A DNA stretch of 64,000 nt from DATGUP01 sp035301265 (GTDB lineage: Bacteria; Bacillota; Bacilli; Bacillales; Amphibacillaceae), in NCBI GenBank assembly GCA_035301265.1, contig DATGUP010000012.1, forward strand, positions 1-64,000, read 5' to 3'. The first letter of the stretch is position 1; each line of letters starts with the position of its first letter. Both the position numbers and the translations under genes were made by a program. The notes beneath the pieces were generated by a model. It was given only the letters and a program-made list of their open reading frames with translations, was not told the origin of the DNA and made no database searches. Below are positions 42,331 to 50,748 of this stretch, piece after piece.

Positions 42331-45300
42331 TTAGCTTTCTTCAACTTCTAAGTTTAGTTTGCTTGCAGTTTGTGTCTCTTCTTCTTCCAGTTCGCGGATT
42401 TCAATTTCCGATTCGTCACTCGACAACATTTTGACATCCATACCAAGGCTTTGCAGCTCTTTAATAAGCACCTTGAACGACTCCGGCACCCCGGGCTCAG
42501 GTACGTTGTCGCCCTTAACAATCGATTCATACGTTTTGACACGACCGACAACATCATCGGATTTGACGGTGAGAATTTCTTGAAGCGTATAGGCTGCACC
42601 GTATGCTTCAAGCGCCCAAACCTCCATTTCACCAAATCGCTGTCCACCGAATTGGGCTTTACCGCCGAGCGGCTGTTGGGTTACAAGCGAGTACGGACCC
42701 GTCGAGCGAGCGTGCAACTTGTCATCAACCATATGGGACAGCTTGAGCATGTACAGGTAACCTACCGATACACGGCTGTCAAACGGCTCACCCGTTCTGC
42801 CGTCATAAAGGACGGTTTTGGCATCTTTCGCCATACCGGCTTCTTCCAATGTCTCCCAGACATCTTCTTCCGTTGCTCCGTCAAATACCGGGGTGGCTAC
42901 GTGTAAGCCGAGCTTTTTAGCCGCCATGCCTAAATGGAGTTCGAACACTTGTCCGATATTCATACGTGAAGGAACTCCGAGTGGATTAAGCATGATATCA
43001 ATCGGTGTCCCATCGGGCAGAAATGGCATATCCTCCTCAGGCAAAATCTTAGCGATGACACCTTTGTTCCCGTGTCGCCCAGCCATTTTATCGCCCTCAG
43101 AAATTTTGCGCTTCTGGACGATGTACACACGGACGAGTTTATTCACACCAGGGGGCAGCTCATCGCCATCTTCACGGTTGAAAATTTTTACATCCAGCAC
43201 AATGCCTCCGGCTCCATGCGGTACTTTTAGCGATGTGTCGCGTACTTCACGCGCTTTTTCGCCGAAAATGGCATGCAACAGGCGCTCTTCGGCAGATAGT
43301 TCAGTCATTCCTTTTGGCGTCACTTTCCCGACGAGAATATCGCCGTCCTTCACTTCTGCACCGATGCGAACAATGCCCGATTCATCCAGGTTTTTCAACG
43401 CATCCTCGCCCACGTTCGGGATATCTCTTGTGATCTCCTCAGGACCGAGTTTTGTATCTCGGGCTTCGGATTCGTATTCTTCAATATGGATGGATGTGTA
43501 TACGTCATCTTTAACGAGCCGTTCACTCATAATAATAGCATCTTCATAGTTATAACCTTCCCACGTCATAAAGGCGACAAGCGTATTCCGACCTAGTGCG
43601 AGCTCACCTTTTTCCATCGAAGGACCATCTGCCAGAATATCGCCTTTTTCGACTCGTTCACCTTTTTGAACAATTGGACGTTGGTTATAACATGTACCTT
43701 GGTTCGAACGAACAAATTTTTGCAACCGGTAGCGATCTACATCACCGCGAACTTCTTTACCGTCAACTTGCGAAACGCGGCGGACGCGGATTTCTTTGGC
43801 TTCTACATGCTCAACAATGCCGTCATGACGGCATATGATCGCTGATCCCGAGTCTTTTCCAGACACATACTCCATCCCTGTTCCGACGATCGGTGCCTCT
43901 GGTTCAAGAAGCGGTACAGCTTGTCGCTGCATGTTGGCACCCATCAGCGCGCGGTTGGAGTCGTCGTTTTCCAAAAATGGGATGCAGGCTGTTGCCGCTG
44001 AAACGACTTGTTTTGGCGACACGTCCATATAATCTATTTTTTCACGCGGAACAGTCGTGTTTTCCCCGCGGAACCGAGCAACAACTTCTTCGTCTACAAA
44101 GCGACCTTCCTCATCAAGCCGTGTGTTCGCTTGTGCTACGATATAGTTGTCCTCTTCATCCGCAGTCAAATAGTCAGTCTGGTCGGTGACCTTGCCTGTG
44201 TCTGGATCAACGCGGCGGTAAGGTGTTTCAATAAAGCCGAACTCATTGACTTTGGCATAGGTTGACAGCGAGTTGATCAAGCCAATGTTTGGACCTTCTG
44301 GCGTTTCAATTGGACACATCCGTCCATAGTGAGAATAGTGAACGTCTCGAACTTCCATTCCCGCACGCTCACGTGTCAAACCACCCGGTCCAAGGGCGGA
44401 CAAGCGGCGTTTATGCGTCAGTTCTGCTAACGGATTCGTCTGGTCCATAAATTGCGATAGTTGAGAGCTGCCGAAAAACTCCTTAATCGATGCAATGACA
44501 GGTCGTATGTTAATCAATTGTTGCGGCGTTACGCTAGATGTATCTTGAATCGACATCCGTTCGCGCACGACTCGTTCCATACGGGAAAGACCGATGCGAA
44601 ACTGATTTTGCAAGAGTTCGCCCACCGAACGGAGTCGCCGATTACCCAGATGGTCGATATCATCTGTATTACCGACGCCATGAAGCAAGTTGAAGAAATA
44701 GCTGATCGACGCCAAAATATCCGCCGGTGTAATATGCTTAACATTCTTTTCGACTCCGGCATTGCCGATTACCTTCAGTGTTCGCTCTCCATCCGGATCG
44801 GTTGGATCAACCACTTCAATTGACTGCAAGCGAATAGGTTCATCGAGCACAGCTTCTTGAGGCTCTTTGACATCCTCGCCTAATTTATCCTCTTCTCTTT
44901 CCAAATAAGGAATAATTTTATTCAGCAATTTACGGTCAAGTTTATCACCTTTTTGCGCAAGAACCTCTCCTGTTTCCGGATCGACGATCGTTTCTGCAAG
45001 CACTTGGTTGAACAAGCGGTTTTGGATATCCAATTTTTTATTGATTTTGTAACGGCCGACACGTGCCAAGTCATAGCGTTTCGGGTCAAAGAAGCGGGAA
45101 ACTAAAAGACTTCGAGCATTGTCAACCGTAGGCGGCTCACCTGGTCGCAGGCGCTCATAGATTTCCAAGAGCGCTTTTTCAGTTGTTTCTGTATTGTCTT
45201 TTTCCAGTGTATTCTTCAAGTATATATTATCGCCAAGCAGATCAATGATTTCCTCGTCTGTTCCGAATCCGAGCGCACGCAACAGGACGGTGATCGGCAG

Positions 45301-45867
45301 TTTCCGCGTACGATCGATACGGACGTACACGACATCTTTAGCATCTGTTTCAAATTCGAGCCAGGCGCCGCGGTTAGGAATAACCGTGGCTGTAACGCCT
45401 CTTTTTCCGTTTTTATCAAATTTTTCACTGTAATAGACGCTTGGTGATCTGACAAGCTGAGAAACGATGACACGCTCGGCACCGTTGATGATAAACGTGC
45501 CCGTATCAGTCATTAATGGAAAATCACCCATGAACACTTCTTGTTCTTTAACCTCACCAGTGTCGTTGTTGATTAGACGAACTTTTACACGCAACGGCGC
45601 ATTGTATGTCACATCGCGTTCTTTCGCCTCTTCGACGGGATATTTTGGTTCACCTAAACTATAATCGATAAATTCCAACGACAAATTTCCCGCAAAATCT
45701 TCGATCGGCGAAATATCCTCAAACATCTCTTTTAAACCTTCGTCCAAGAACCATTGGTATGAGGCGGTTTGAATCTCAATCAAGTTAGGCAATTCCAACA
45801 CTTCATTGATACGTGCATAACTTCTGCGTTTGCGATGGCGTCCATACTGAACTAGTTGAGCTGCCAA
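42331..45867 (-). CDS. rpoB: RNA polymerase beta subunit
   Basis: 1178 residues, slightly shorter than B. subtilis because of a shorter acidic tail. The rifampicin region is wild type (SSQLSQFMDQTNPLAELTHK, then RRLSALGPGGL), as are GPHSGMEV-type fork and KRKISEGDKMAGRHGNKG catalytic regions. The TTG at 45867 is preferred: AAGGGGTGA lies five bases upstream and AAQLVQYGRHRKRRSY then matches B. subtilis position by position. The GTG at 45876 is the alternative and lies within that binding site. It is preceded by a 436-base leader with its own terminator. Confidence 0.99.
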   Translation of the reverse strand: MAAQLVQYGRHRKRRSYARINEVLELPNLIEIQTASYQWFLDEGLKEMFEDISPIEDFAGNLSLEFIDYSLGEPKYPVEEAKERDVTYNAPLRVKVRLINNDTGEVKEQEVFMGDFPLMTDTGTFIINGAERVIVSQLVRSPSVYYSEKFDKNGKRGVTATVIPNRGAWLEFETDAKDVVYVRIDRTRKLPITVLLRALGFGTDEEIIDLLGDNIYLKNTLEKDNTETTEKALLEIYERLRPGEPPTVDNARSLLVSRFFDPKRYDLARVGRYKINKKLDIQNRLFNQVLAETIVDPETGEVLAQKGDKLDRKLLNKIIPYLEREEDKLGEDVKEPQEAVLDEPIRLQSIEVVDPTDPDGERTLKVIGNAGVEKNVKHITPADILASISYFFNLLHGVGNTDDIDHLGNRRLRSVGELLQNQFRIGLSRMERVVRERMSIQDTSSVTPQQLINIRPVIASIKEFFGSSQLSQFMDQTNPLAELTHKRRLSALGPGGLTRERAGMEVRDVHYSHYGRMCPIETPEGPNIGLINSLSTYAKVNEFGFIETPYRRVDPDTGKVTDQTDYLTADEEDNYIVAQANTRLDEEGRFVDEEVVARFRGENTTVPREKIDYMDVSPKQVVSAATACIPFLENDDSNRALMGANMQRQAVPLLEPEAPIVGTGMEYVSGKDSGSAIICRHDGIVEHVEAKEIRVRRVSQVDGKEVRGDVDRYRLQKFVRSNQGTCYNQRPIVQKGERVEKGDILADGPSMEKGELALGRNTLVAFMTWEGYNYEDAIIMSERLVKDDVYTSIHIEEYESEARDTKLGPEEITRDIPNVGEDALKNLDESGIVRIGAEVKDGDILVGKVTPKGMTELSAEERLLHAIFGEKAREVRDTSLKVPHGAGGIVLDVKIFNREDGDELPPGVNKLVRVYIVQKRKISEGDKMAGRHGNKGVIAKILPEEDMPFLPDGTPIDIMLNPLGVPSRMNIGQVFELHLGMAAKKLGLHVATPVFDGATEEDVWETLEEAGMAKDAKTVLYDGRTGEPFDSRVSVGYLYMLKLSHMVDDKLHARSTGPYSLVTQQPLGGKAQFGGQRFGEMEVWALEAYGAAYTLQEILTVKSDDVVGRVKTYESIVKGDNVPEPGVPESFKVLIKELQSLGMDVKMLSSDESEIEIRELEEEETQTASKLNLEVEES

Positions 45868-46070
45868 GTGCTTCACCCCTTAAATATTTCTATCGATAAA
45901 ATCGAATGTGAAATAACACTTCCATTTTTCATCATTTTACGCGCCAAGACGTTTTTTCTCGAGAGAAAACACCATGGAAAATTCATTTATACTCTTGTTC
46001 TATTTTCTTCTTTCGTTTATAATCATTACAAGAACAATGTTTCATACAAAAGGCGTGAGCTGAGAAACAG

Positions 46071-46106
46071 AAAAAAGGTTTTGAGTTTAACAACTTTAAA
46101 ACCTTT
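46071..46106 (-). terminator. Intrinsic terminator within the rpoB leader
   Basis: AAAGGTTTT (46098-46106 read on minus) pairs with AAAACCTTT (46074-46082) around a 15-base loop and is followed by TTTTTT. It lies about 170 bases downstream of the proposed rpoB promoter and 200 bases before rpoB. No good promoter is seen between it and rpoB, so it may attenuate rpoBC. It could also simply end rsmC transcription. Confidence 0.75.
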
Positions 46107-46278
46107 CATTCATGTTTGAAGACATTAATAACGCATTTTCCCGATTTTACTAGCATTTCCACTTAACAATAATTTATACGTTCCCCCTCCTCACCACTTT
46201 AAACAGCCGCAGTCGTATGCGAACGGTGCTGTCATTCGACTTTTTCGTTAGCGGAAAACCATATGTTAGCATTTTACT

Positions 46279-46307
46279 ATGCTACCATAAGTCATCTTTT
46301 TGGTCAA
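46279..46307 (-). promoter_or_regulatory. rpoBC promoter (sigma-A, extended -10)
   Basis: TTGACC (46302-46307), a 17-base spacer and TAGCAT (46279-46284) preceded by TGG, an extended -10. It overlaps the rsmC stop codon. Transcripts would carry a 400-base leader with the terminator at 46071-46106. Confidence 0.65.
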
Positions 46308-46906
46308 ATATTTATTGCTCGAAAAACATAATATCCTTTTTTGCGATAAACAAGATCCACGGTGCTGAATAAGTCAGCTAATTTCGTTTTTGCCGATGCA
46401 GCACCTTGTTTCTTTTGTATGACGATCCATAACTCCCCACCATCCAAAAGCGCCTCTTTGCTTTCTTCAAACATCGCATAGACCACTTTTTTACCAGCTC
46501 TGATAGGTGGGTTTGTCACAATTGCACTAAATGAACGACCCGCCAGTTGTGAGAAACGGTTGCTTCGCACAAACGTTACATTTTCCACCCCATTAGCCGC
46601 AGCGTTTTCCTGGGCTAGCAACAAAGCGCGCTCATTTACATCAGCTAAAACCACTTGTCTATTTTGATAAACATCGGCGAGAACGATCCCGATCGGGCCG
46701 TATCCGCAACCAAGATCTAATAGATCGCCAGGCACATCAGGTTCTTGAAAATGTTCAATCAAAAGACGTGTGCCAAAATCGATCGTATGTTTGGCAAATA
46801 CACCGCGATCACTTGTGAATACATACTGTTTTCCGCGCAATGAATCGTTCCATGTCTTTGGTGAGCTTGTGGATTGGGGGGATTGTGAATAGTAATGCTC
46901 GGACAT
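46304..46906 (-). CDS. rsmC: 16S rRNA (guanine-N2) methyltransferase RsmC-type (YbxB)
   Basis: 200-residue SAM-dependent methyltransferase of the small RsmC/YbxB group. SAM motif I is LLDLGCGYGPIGIVLA and motif IV is VTNPPIRAG, the NPP[IFY] signature of N-methyltransferases acting on rRNA. It is found between rplL and rpoB in many Bacilli. The ATG at 46906 has AGGTGGTG upstream; a GTG three codons earlier overlaps that site. Confidence 0.92.
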   Translation of the reverse strand: MSEHYYSQSPQSTSSPKTWNDSLRGKQYVFTSDRGVFAKHTIDFGTRLLIEHFQEPDVPGDLLDLGCGYGPIGIVLADVYQNRQVVLADVNERALLLAQENAAANGVENVTFVRSNRFSQLAGRSFSAIVTNPPIRAGKKVVYAMFEESKEALLDGGELWIVIQKKQGAASAKTKLADLFSTVDLVYRKKGYYVFRAINI

Positions 46907-46958
46907 TTGCACCACCTGCTTTTTAGGCTTAAAATATGAGGGTTTTCTAGATATATAG

Positions 46959-46985
46959 AAAGCCCGCCGTACAACGACGAGCCTT
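46959..46985 (-). terminator. Hairpin between rplL and rsmC
   Basis: AAGGCTCGTCG and CGGCGGGCTTT pair on the minus strand (two G-U pairs) with a TTGTA loop, followed by CTATATAT. It is an imperfect terminator that may reduce rather than stop readthrough into rsmC and rpoB. Confidence 0.55.
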
Positions 46986-47035
46986 CCTAAAAATATGGGA
47001 AAAGGCGAGGCGCGATTTCAGCGGATCGAAAACGT

Positions 47036-47404
47036 CTACTTCACTTCTACAGTAGCGCCCGCTTCTTCGAGTTTACCTTTAATTTCATCAGCCTCTTCTT
47101 TCGATACGCCTTCTTTGACGGCTTTCGGTGCATTGTCCACCAATTCTTTCGCATCTTTGAGGCCGAGGCTTGTAATTTCACGAACGGCTTTGACCACTTT
47201 AATTTTCGATGATCCTGCATCTTCCAGAACAACATCGAATTCTGTTTGTTCTTCAGCCGCTTCGCCCTCACCGGCAGCTCCGCCTGCTACGGCAACTGGG
47301 GCTGCAGCTGTTACACCGAATTCTTCCTCGATCGCTTTGACGAGATCGTTCAATTCTAAAACGGACATCTCTTTTATCGCATCAATAATTTGTTGATGTT
47401 CCAT
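47036..47404 (-). CDS. rplL: 50S ribosomal protein L7/L12
   Basis: 122 residues (bL12): N-terminal dimerisation domain, Ala/Gly/Pro-rich hinge (APVAVAGGAAGEG), C-terminal domain with KIKVVKAVREITSLGLKDAK that recruits translation GTPases. AGGAGG lies ten bases before the ATG at 47404; an ATG three codons earlier is too close to that site. Confidence 0.98.
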   Translation of the reverse strand: MEHQQIIDAIKEMSVLELNDLVKAIEEEFGVTAAAPVAVAGGAAGEGEAAEEQTEFDVVLEDAGSSKIKVVKAVREITSLGLKDAKELVDNAPKAVKEGVSKEEADEIKGKLEEAGATVEVK

Positions 47405-47442
47405 AATTGTCATTCCTCCTAATTATTTTCGATCTATTTAAA

Positions 47443-47943
47443 TTAAGCACCTTGCTCTTCTTTTTGATCAGCAACCGCTTTTGTAGCGTAGGCAAAGTTT
47501 CTGACCGGCGCTTGTAGCACGCTCAACAACATGGAGACCATGCCCTCATAATTTGGCAGATTGGCCAGTTCTTTAATTTGATCGAGCGTTGCCATTTCAC
47601 CTTCAATCACGCCGCCTTTGATTTCCAAGTCCTCGTGCTCTTTAGCGAAGTTGTTCAAAATCTTCGCCGGAGCGACAACGTCGTCTTCACTAAATGCGAT
47701 GGCCGTTGGACCGACCAATGTGTCATTCAGCTCGCTCAGATCGGCGGCTTCTGCAGCTCGGCGTGCCATGGTGTTTTTATAAACTTTAAAATCCACACCT
47801 GCTTCGCGGAGTTGCTGGCGAAGTTCTGTCACTTCACTCACATCAAGACCGCGGTAATCGACTAAAATAGTCGACTGGCTCGCGCGAAGCTTGTCTGTAA
47901 TTTCTTGTACAAGCTGTTTCTTTTTCTCTAACGCACTGGACAT
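47443..47943 (-). CDS. rplJ: 50S ribosomal protein L10
   Basis: 166 residues (uL10). It begins MSSALEKKKQLVQEI and ends with the helical L12-binding tail and VADQKEEQGA, like B. subtilis. GCAGGAGGTGG lies 5-10 bases before the ATG at 47943. The L10-L12 complex represses this operon through the upstream leader. Confidence 0.98.
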   Translation of the reverse strand: MSSALEKKKQLVQEITDKLRASQSTILVDYRGLDVSEVTELRQQLREAGVDFKVYKNTMARRAAEAADLSELNDTLVGPTAIAFSEDDVVAPAKILNNFAKEHEDLEIKGGVIEGEMATLDQIKELANLPNYEGMVSMLLSVLQAPVRNFAYATKAVADQKEEQGA

Positions 47944-47993
47944 TGTTCCACCTCCTGCCACATTTTCTTTGTCATACCGAACTTGTGTTTATT

Positions 47994-48137
47994 AAAAAAC
48001 CTCTCCACGTAGACATGGAGAGGTTCACATACAAAAACCGACATGTTTTGTATCGTTTCCTACACCTCGGCAGGATATTAAGCTCACTCGAGCACCTGCT
48101 GTCTACGGTATAACATATACAATTGACGTATTTGACG
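47994..48137 (-). promoter_or_regulatory. L10 leader with transcription attenuator (rplJ-rplL)
   Basis: The leader of about 140 bases ends in a clear terminator: ACCTCTCC and GGAGAGGT (47998-48025) form a perfect stem followed by TTTTTT on the minus strand (47994-47999), 50 bases before rplJ. Upstream lie the GTAGACAGCAGGTGC segment and CTGCCGAGGTGTAGG, the region that in B. subtilis and relatives binds L10(L12)4 and controls attenuation. Confidence 0.85.
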
Positions 48138-48143
48138 TATTAA

Positions 48144-48172
48144 AGTATAGCGGATTGTTAGTCATTAGTCAA
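48144..48172 (-). promoter_or_regulatory. rplJ-rplL promoter (sigma-A)
   Basis: TTGACT (48167-48172), a 17-base spacer and TATACT (48144-48149) on the minus strand, starting 8 bases before the rplA stop region ends. It would start the L10 leader near 48137. Confidence 0.8.
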
Positions 48173-48179
48173 TGACTAA

Positions 48180-48878
48180 TTAATTGATGTAGTCCGATAC
48201 ATCGACCCGTATCCCTGGCCCCATCGTCGAGGTGATCGTAACATTTTTCATGTACGTTCCTTTAGACGATTGAGGTTTTGCTTTAACGATTGTATCCACG
48301 ATTGCTTCGAAGTTTTCAACAAGCTTGGCATTGTCGAATGAGATTTTTCCTATCGGCACATGAACATTAGCGGATTTATCAACGCGATATTCCACTTTAC
48401 CGGCTTTGATTTCTTGGACTGCTTTTCCTACATCGAATGTGACTGTTCCAGTTTTCGGATTAGGCATAAGTCCTTTCGGCCCGAGAATACGACCCAATTT
48501 CCCGACTTCTGCCATCATATCGGGAGTGGCAACAACCACGTCAAAATCAAGCCATCCCTGGTTGATTTGGTTGATCAAATCCTGATCGCCAACATAGTCA
48601 GCGCCGGCATCTTCAGCTTCTTTAACTTTTTCACCTTTAGCAAACACTAAGACGCGCTGTGTTTTACCTGTGCCGTGTGGCAAAACGATCGCACCGCGGA
48701 TTTGTTGATCTGCTTTTTTCGGATCAACTCCAAGGCGAAACGCAACTTCCACGGTTTCATCAAAGTTCGCTTTAGACATTTCTTTCAAAAGTTCGACCGC
48801 TTCGTTTATATCATAGGCTTTTGTTCGGTCAATACGCTCTAATGCCTGCATATATCGTTTACTCTTTTTTTTAGCCAT
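48180..48878 (-). CDS. rplA: 50S ribosomal protein L1
   Basis: 232 residues (uL1), the L1 stalk protein, two domains with the GPKGLMPNPKTGTVT hinge motif. It binds 23S H76-H78 and, in many bacteria, its own mRNA to repress rplK-rplA. A GAGGAGG-like site precedes the ATG. The 112-base gap to rplK holds a strong hairpin with an L1-site-like CGTGGGAGG. Confidence 0.98.
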   Translation of the reverse strand: MAKKKSKRYMQALERIDRTKAYDINEAVELLKEMSKANFDETVEVAFRLGVDPKKADQQIRGAIVLPHGTGKTQRVLVFAKGEKVKEAEDAGADYVGDQDLINQINQGWLDFDVVVATPDMMAEVGKLGRILGPKGLMPNPKTGTVTFDVGKAVQEIKAGKVEYRVDKSANVHVPIGKISFDNAKLVENFEAIVDTIVKAKPQSSKGTYMKNVTITSTMGPGIRVDVSDYIN

Positions 48879-48919
48879 TTCGTTGTTATCCTCCTCTAAC
48901 AGTGGTATTAACGGTGATA

Positions 48920-48954
48920 CCTCCCACGTATAAAAGCACAGAGCTGTGCGTGGG
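48920..48954 (-). promoter_or_regulatory. Hairpin with L1-site-like motif before rplA
   Basis: A nested stem: CCCACG with CGTGGG outside and GCACAG-AG-CTGTGC inside (48936-48949). The 3' arm continues as CGTGGGAGG (48920-48928 on minus), followed by TATCACC. The same nine bases occur in the rplK leader. The GTGGGAG core is like the 23S segment bound by L1, so L1 autoregulation is likely. The binding itself is inferred. Confidence 0.45.
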
Positions 48955-48990
48955 TAAACCCCATCGCACTCACTATCGGATTAGTCACGT

Positions 48991-49416
48991 TTAGTCTTCG
49001 ATCGCAATTCCCATGCTTTTAGCCGTTCCTTCAACCATACGAATAGCCGCCTCGATATCGGCCGCGTTTAAGTCCTGCATTTTTGTTTCAGCAATTTCTT
49101 TAATTTTATCACGCTTTACTGTCGCCACTTTATTGCGATTCGGTTCACCCGATGCTTTGTCGATACCTGCTGCCTGTTTCAAAAGAACAGCGGCTGGCGG
49201 TGTTTTCGTTACAAATGTGAACGAACGGTCTTCATATACCGTAATTTCCACCGGAATGACTGTACCGGCTTGATCTTGTGTACGTGCATTGAATTCTTTA
49301 CAGAACCCCATAATATTAATGCCTGCCTGGCCAAGCGCCGGTCCTACCGGTGGTGCCGGGTTCGCTTTACCAGCGGGTATTTGCAATTTGACTAAGTCAA
49401 TGACTTTTTTAGCCAC
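48991..49416 (-). CDS. rplK: 50S ribosomal protein L11
   Basis: 141 residues (uL11) with the proline-rich thiostrepton-site region VKLQIPAGKANPAPPVGPAL in wild-type form and the C-terminal RNA-binding domain. The GTG at 49416 has AAGGAGGTG six bases upstream and matches the B. subtilis start (AKKV). L11 is needed for RelA activation in the stringent response. Confidence 0.98.
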   Translation of the reverse strand: MAKKVIDLVKLQIPAGKANPAPPVGPALGQAGINIMGFCKEFNARTQDQAGTVIPVEITVYEDRSFTFVTKTPPAAVLLKQAAGIDKASGEPNRNKVATVKRDKIKEIAETKMQDLNAADIEAAIRMVEGTAKSMGIAIED

Positions 49417-49439
49417 GAGACACACCTCCTTAACGTCCG

Positions 49440-49515
49440 TGATGTGGTTTTAGGGACGCTAAACTCATCCCTCCCACGCAGTTACACCCATTACATCATG
49501 TAACGGCATGAATAA
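49440..49515 (-). promoter_or_regulatory. rplK leader with probable L1-binding site
   Basis: The leader between the rplK promoter and gene contains the stem GTTACA/TGTAAC (49479-49504 area), then CGTGGGAGG (49470-49478) followed directly by GATGAG and a GGGA...TCCC stem. GTGGGAG plus GATGA(A/G) is the pattern of L1 binding sites in rRNA and in rplK-rplA mRNAs of other prokaryotes. Confidence 0.5.
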
Positions 49516-49522
49516 CAAAGGA

Positions 49523-49551
49523 ATTTTAGCATGAATGGCGAATAAATGCAA
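49523..49551 (-). promoter_or_regulatory. rplK-rplA promoter (sigma-A, extended -10)
   Basis: TTGCAT (49546-49551), a 17-base spacer and TAAAAT (49523-49528) preceded by TGC on the minus strand, 45 bases after the nusG stop. Confidence 0.8.
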
Positions 49552-49595
49552 GTTTTGTTTTCTACATATTTCTACACAGTCGTACAGAGCAGCCT

Positions 49596-50132
49596 TTACG
49601 ACAGTTTTTCAATCTGCGAAAAATCCAGTTCAACTGGTGTCTCCCGGCCAAACATGTTAACATGCACTTTCACCTTTTGTTTATCGAGGTCGATATGCTC
49701 GATCGTTCCTGTAAAGTCTGTGAATGGACCATCGGTGACGCGAACATTTTCTTTCAATTCAAAATCAACTTTTACTTCGGGCTCTGTCATACCCATCCGT
49801 TTCAAAATCGCATCTACTTCTTCTGGCAATAGCGGAGTCGGTTTCGTTCCGCCACCGCTGGAGCCGATAAATCCGGTCACACCAGGTGTGTTGCGCACGA
49901 CATACCAAGAGTCGTCGGTCATGATCATTTCCGTTAGCACATAGCCTGGGAAAAACTTTTTCTTAACCACTCTTTTTTTGCCATTTTTTATTTCCGTTTC
50001 CTCATCTTCTGGCACGATAACACGAAAAATATGGTCTTCCATGCCCATCGTCTGAACGCGCTTTTCCAAATTAGCCTTTACCTTGTTTTCATAGCCGGAA
50101 TACGTGTGAATAACGTACCAATTCTTTTCCAT
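49596..50132 (-). CDS. nusG: Transcription termination/antitermination factor NusG
   Basis: 178 residues: NGN domain (WYVIHTYSGYENKVKANLEK start; RNTPGVTGFIGSSG) and a C-terminal KOW domain (VRVTDGPFTDFTGTIEHID). NusG contacts RNA polymerase beta-prime clamp helices and, through the KOW domain, Rho or S10. It is 158 bases from secE, with a strong terminator in between. Confidence 0.98.
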   Translation of the reverse strand: MEKNWYVIHTYSGYENKVKANLEKRVQTMGMEDHIFRVIVPEDEETEIKNGKKRVVKKKFFPGYVLTEMIMTDDSWYVVRNTPGVTGFIGSSGGGTKPTPLLPEEVDAILKRMGMTEPEVKVDFELKENVRVTDGPFTDFTGTIEHIDLDKQKVKVHVNMFGRETPVELDFSQIEKLS

Positions 50133-50220
50133 TTTATCTGGACCGCTTCGCCCTTCCCTCCCTTTTATATGGCATTCATCGCCCGCTCAATCTTGCAGCC
50201 GTCGTAAAAATGCAATAATT

Positions 50221-50245
50221 AAAAAACCCGGGAAATCGGGTTTTT
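50221..50245 (-). terminator. Intrinsic terminator between secE and nusG
   Basis: AAAAACCCG and CGGGTTTTT (50222-50245) form a 9-bp stem with a 6-base loop, followed by TTTTTT on the minus strand. It lies 45 bases after the secE stop and 90 before nusG. No strong promoter is seen after it (TTGAGC with TATAAA at only 15 bases is the best), so nusG may depend on readthrough. Confidence 0.85.
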
Positions 50246-50290
50246 CGAAATCGTATATATACTTAACATTATAGCATAATAACTCATCGT

Positions 50291-50464
50291 TTATTCAAAT
50301 AAAACATTTAAAATTTGTGTGATGCCGATGTCAATTATAGCAAAAAACAACGCTACAAAAGCAACGGTTACGATGACAGTTATCGTATAGCTTGTCAATT
50401 CGCGTCCTTTAGGCCAGCTCACCTTTCTCATTTCACGCGATACATTTTTCAAAAACCGAATCAT
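50291..50464 (-). CDS. secE: Protein translocase subunit SecE
   Basis: 57 residues with one transmembrane helix (about 28-50), the short Gram-positive form. The KKVSWPKGKELT-type amphipathic motif is seen as EMRKVSWPKGRELTSYT. It clamps SecY. The ATG at 50464 has GGGGG seven bases upstream. Confidence 0.96.
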   Translation of the reverse strand: MIRFLKNVSREMRKVSWPKGRELTSYTITVIVTVAFVALFFAIIDIGITQILNVLFE

Positions 50465-50497
50465 GCTCGTACCCCCAAACTCCAACCGGCTCGACTC

Positions 50498-50647
50498 CTA
50501 CTTCGTTTCACGGTGCAATGTATGCTTTCCACATGTTTTGCAAAATTTTCGCACGTCTAAACGTTCAGGATGCGTCGTCGGGTTTTTCGTTGTCGTATAA
50601 TTGCGACTGGAACATTGTGTACAGGCTAACACGATTTTTTTATTCAT
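50498..50647 (-). CDS. rpmG: 50S ribosomal protein L33
   Basis: 49 residues, MNKKIVLACTQCSSRNYTTT followed by KNPTTHPERL and CKTCGKHTLHRETK. The two CxxC pairs are intact, so this is a zinc-type bL33 (B. subtilis RpmGB position). Only 33 bases separate its stop from secE. Too short for many automatic gene callers. Confidence 0.97.
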   Translation of the reverse strand: MNKKIVLACTQCSSRNYTTTKNPTTHPERLDVRKFCKTCGKHTLHRETK

Positions 50648-50679
50648 TTTCGCATTCCTCGCAAGTTTTTACTCATTCA

Positions 50680-50708
50680 AATGTAGCACGGTTAAAAGAA
50701 CATGTCAA
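50680..50708 (-). promoter_or_regulatory. rpmG-secE promoter (sigma-A)
   Basis: Perfect TTGACA (50703-50708), a 17-base spacer and TACATT (50680-50685) on the minus strand, 33 bases before rpmG. Confidence 0.8.
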
Positions 50709-50748
50709 TGCTTGTCTACCGGTGTAACATCCGGATCCGCCAGCAATG

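Noticed and set aside
42818..43549. Plus-strand open frame of 243 codons opposite rpoB
   Set aside because: Ser/Pro-rich antisense shadow of a conserved gene, no binding site and no similarity to any protein family.
46130..46195. 14-codon TTG-initiated ORF after the GAGGAGGGGG tract in the rpoB leader
   Set aside because: The start is a TTG about 14 bases from the tract and the peptide has no recognisable features. It is kept only as part of the leader description.
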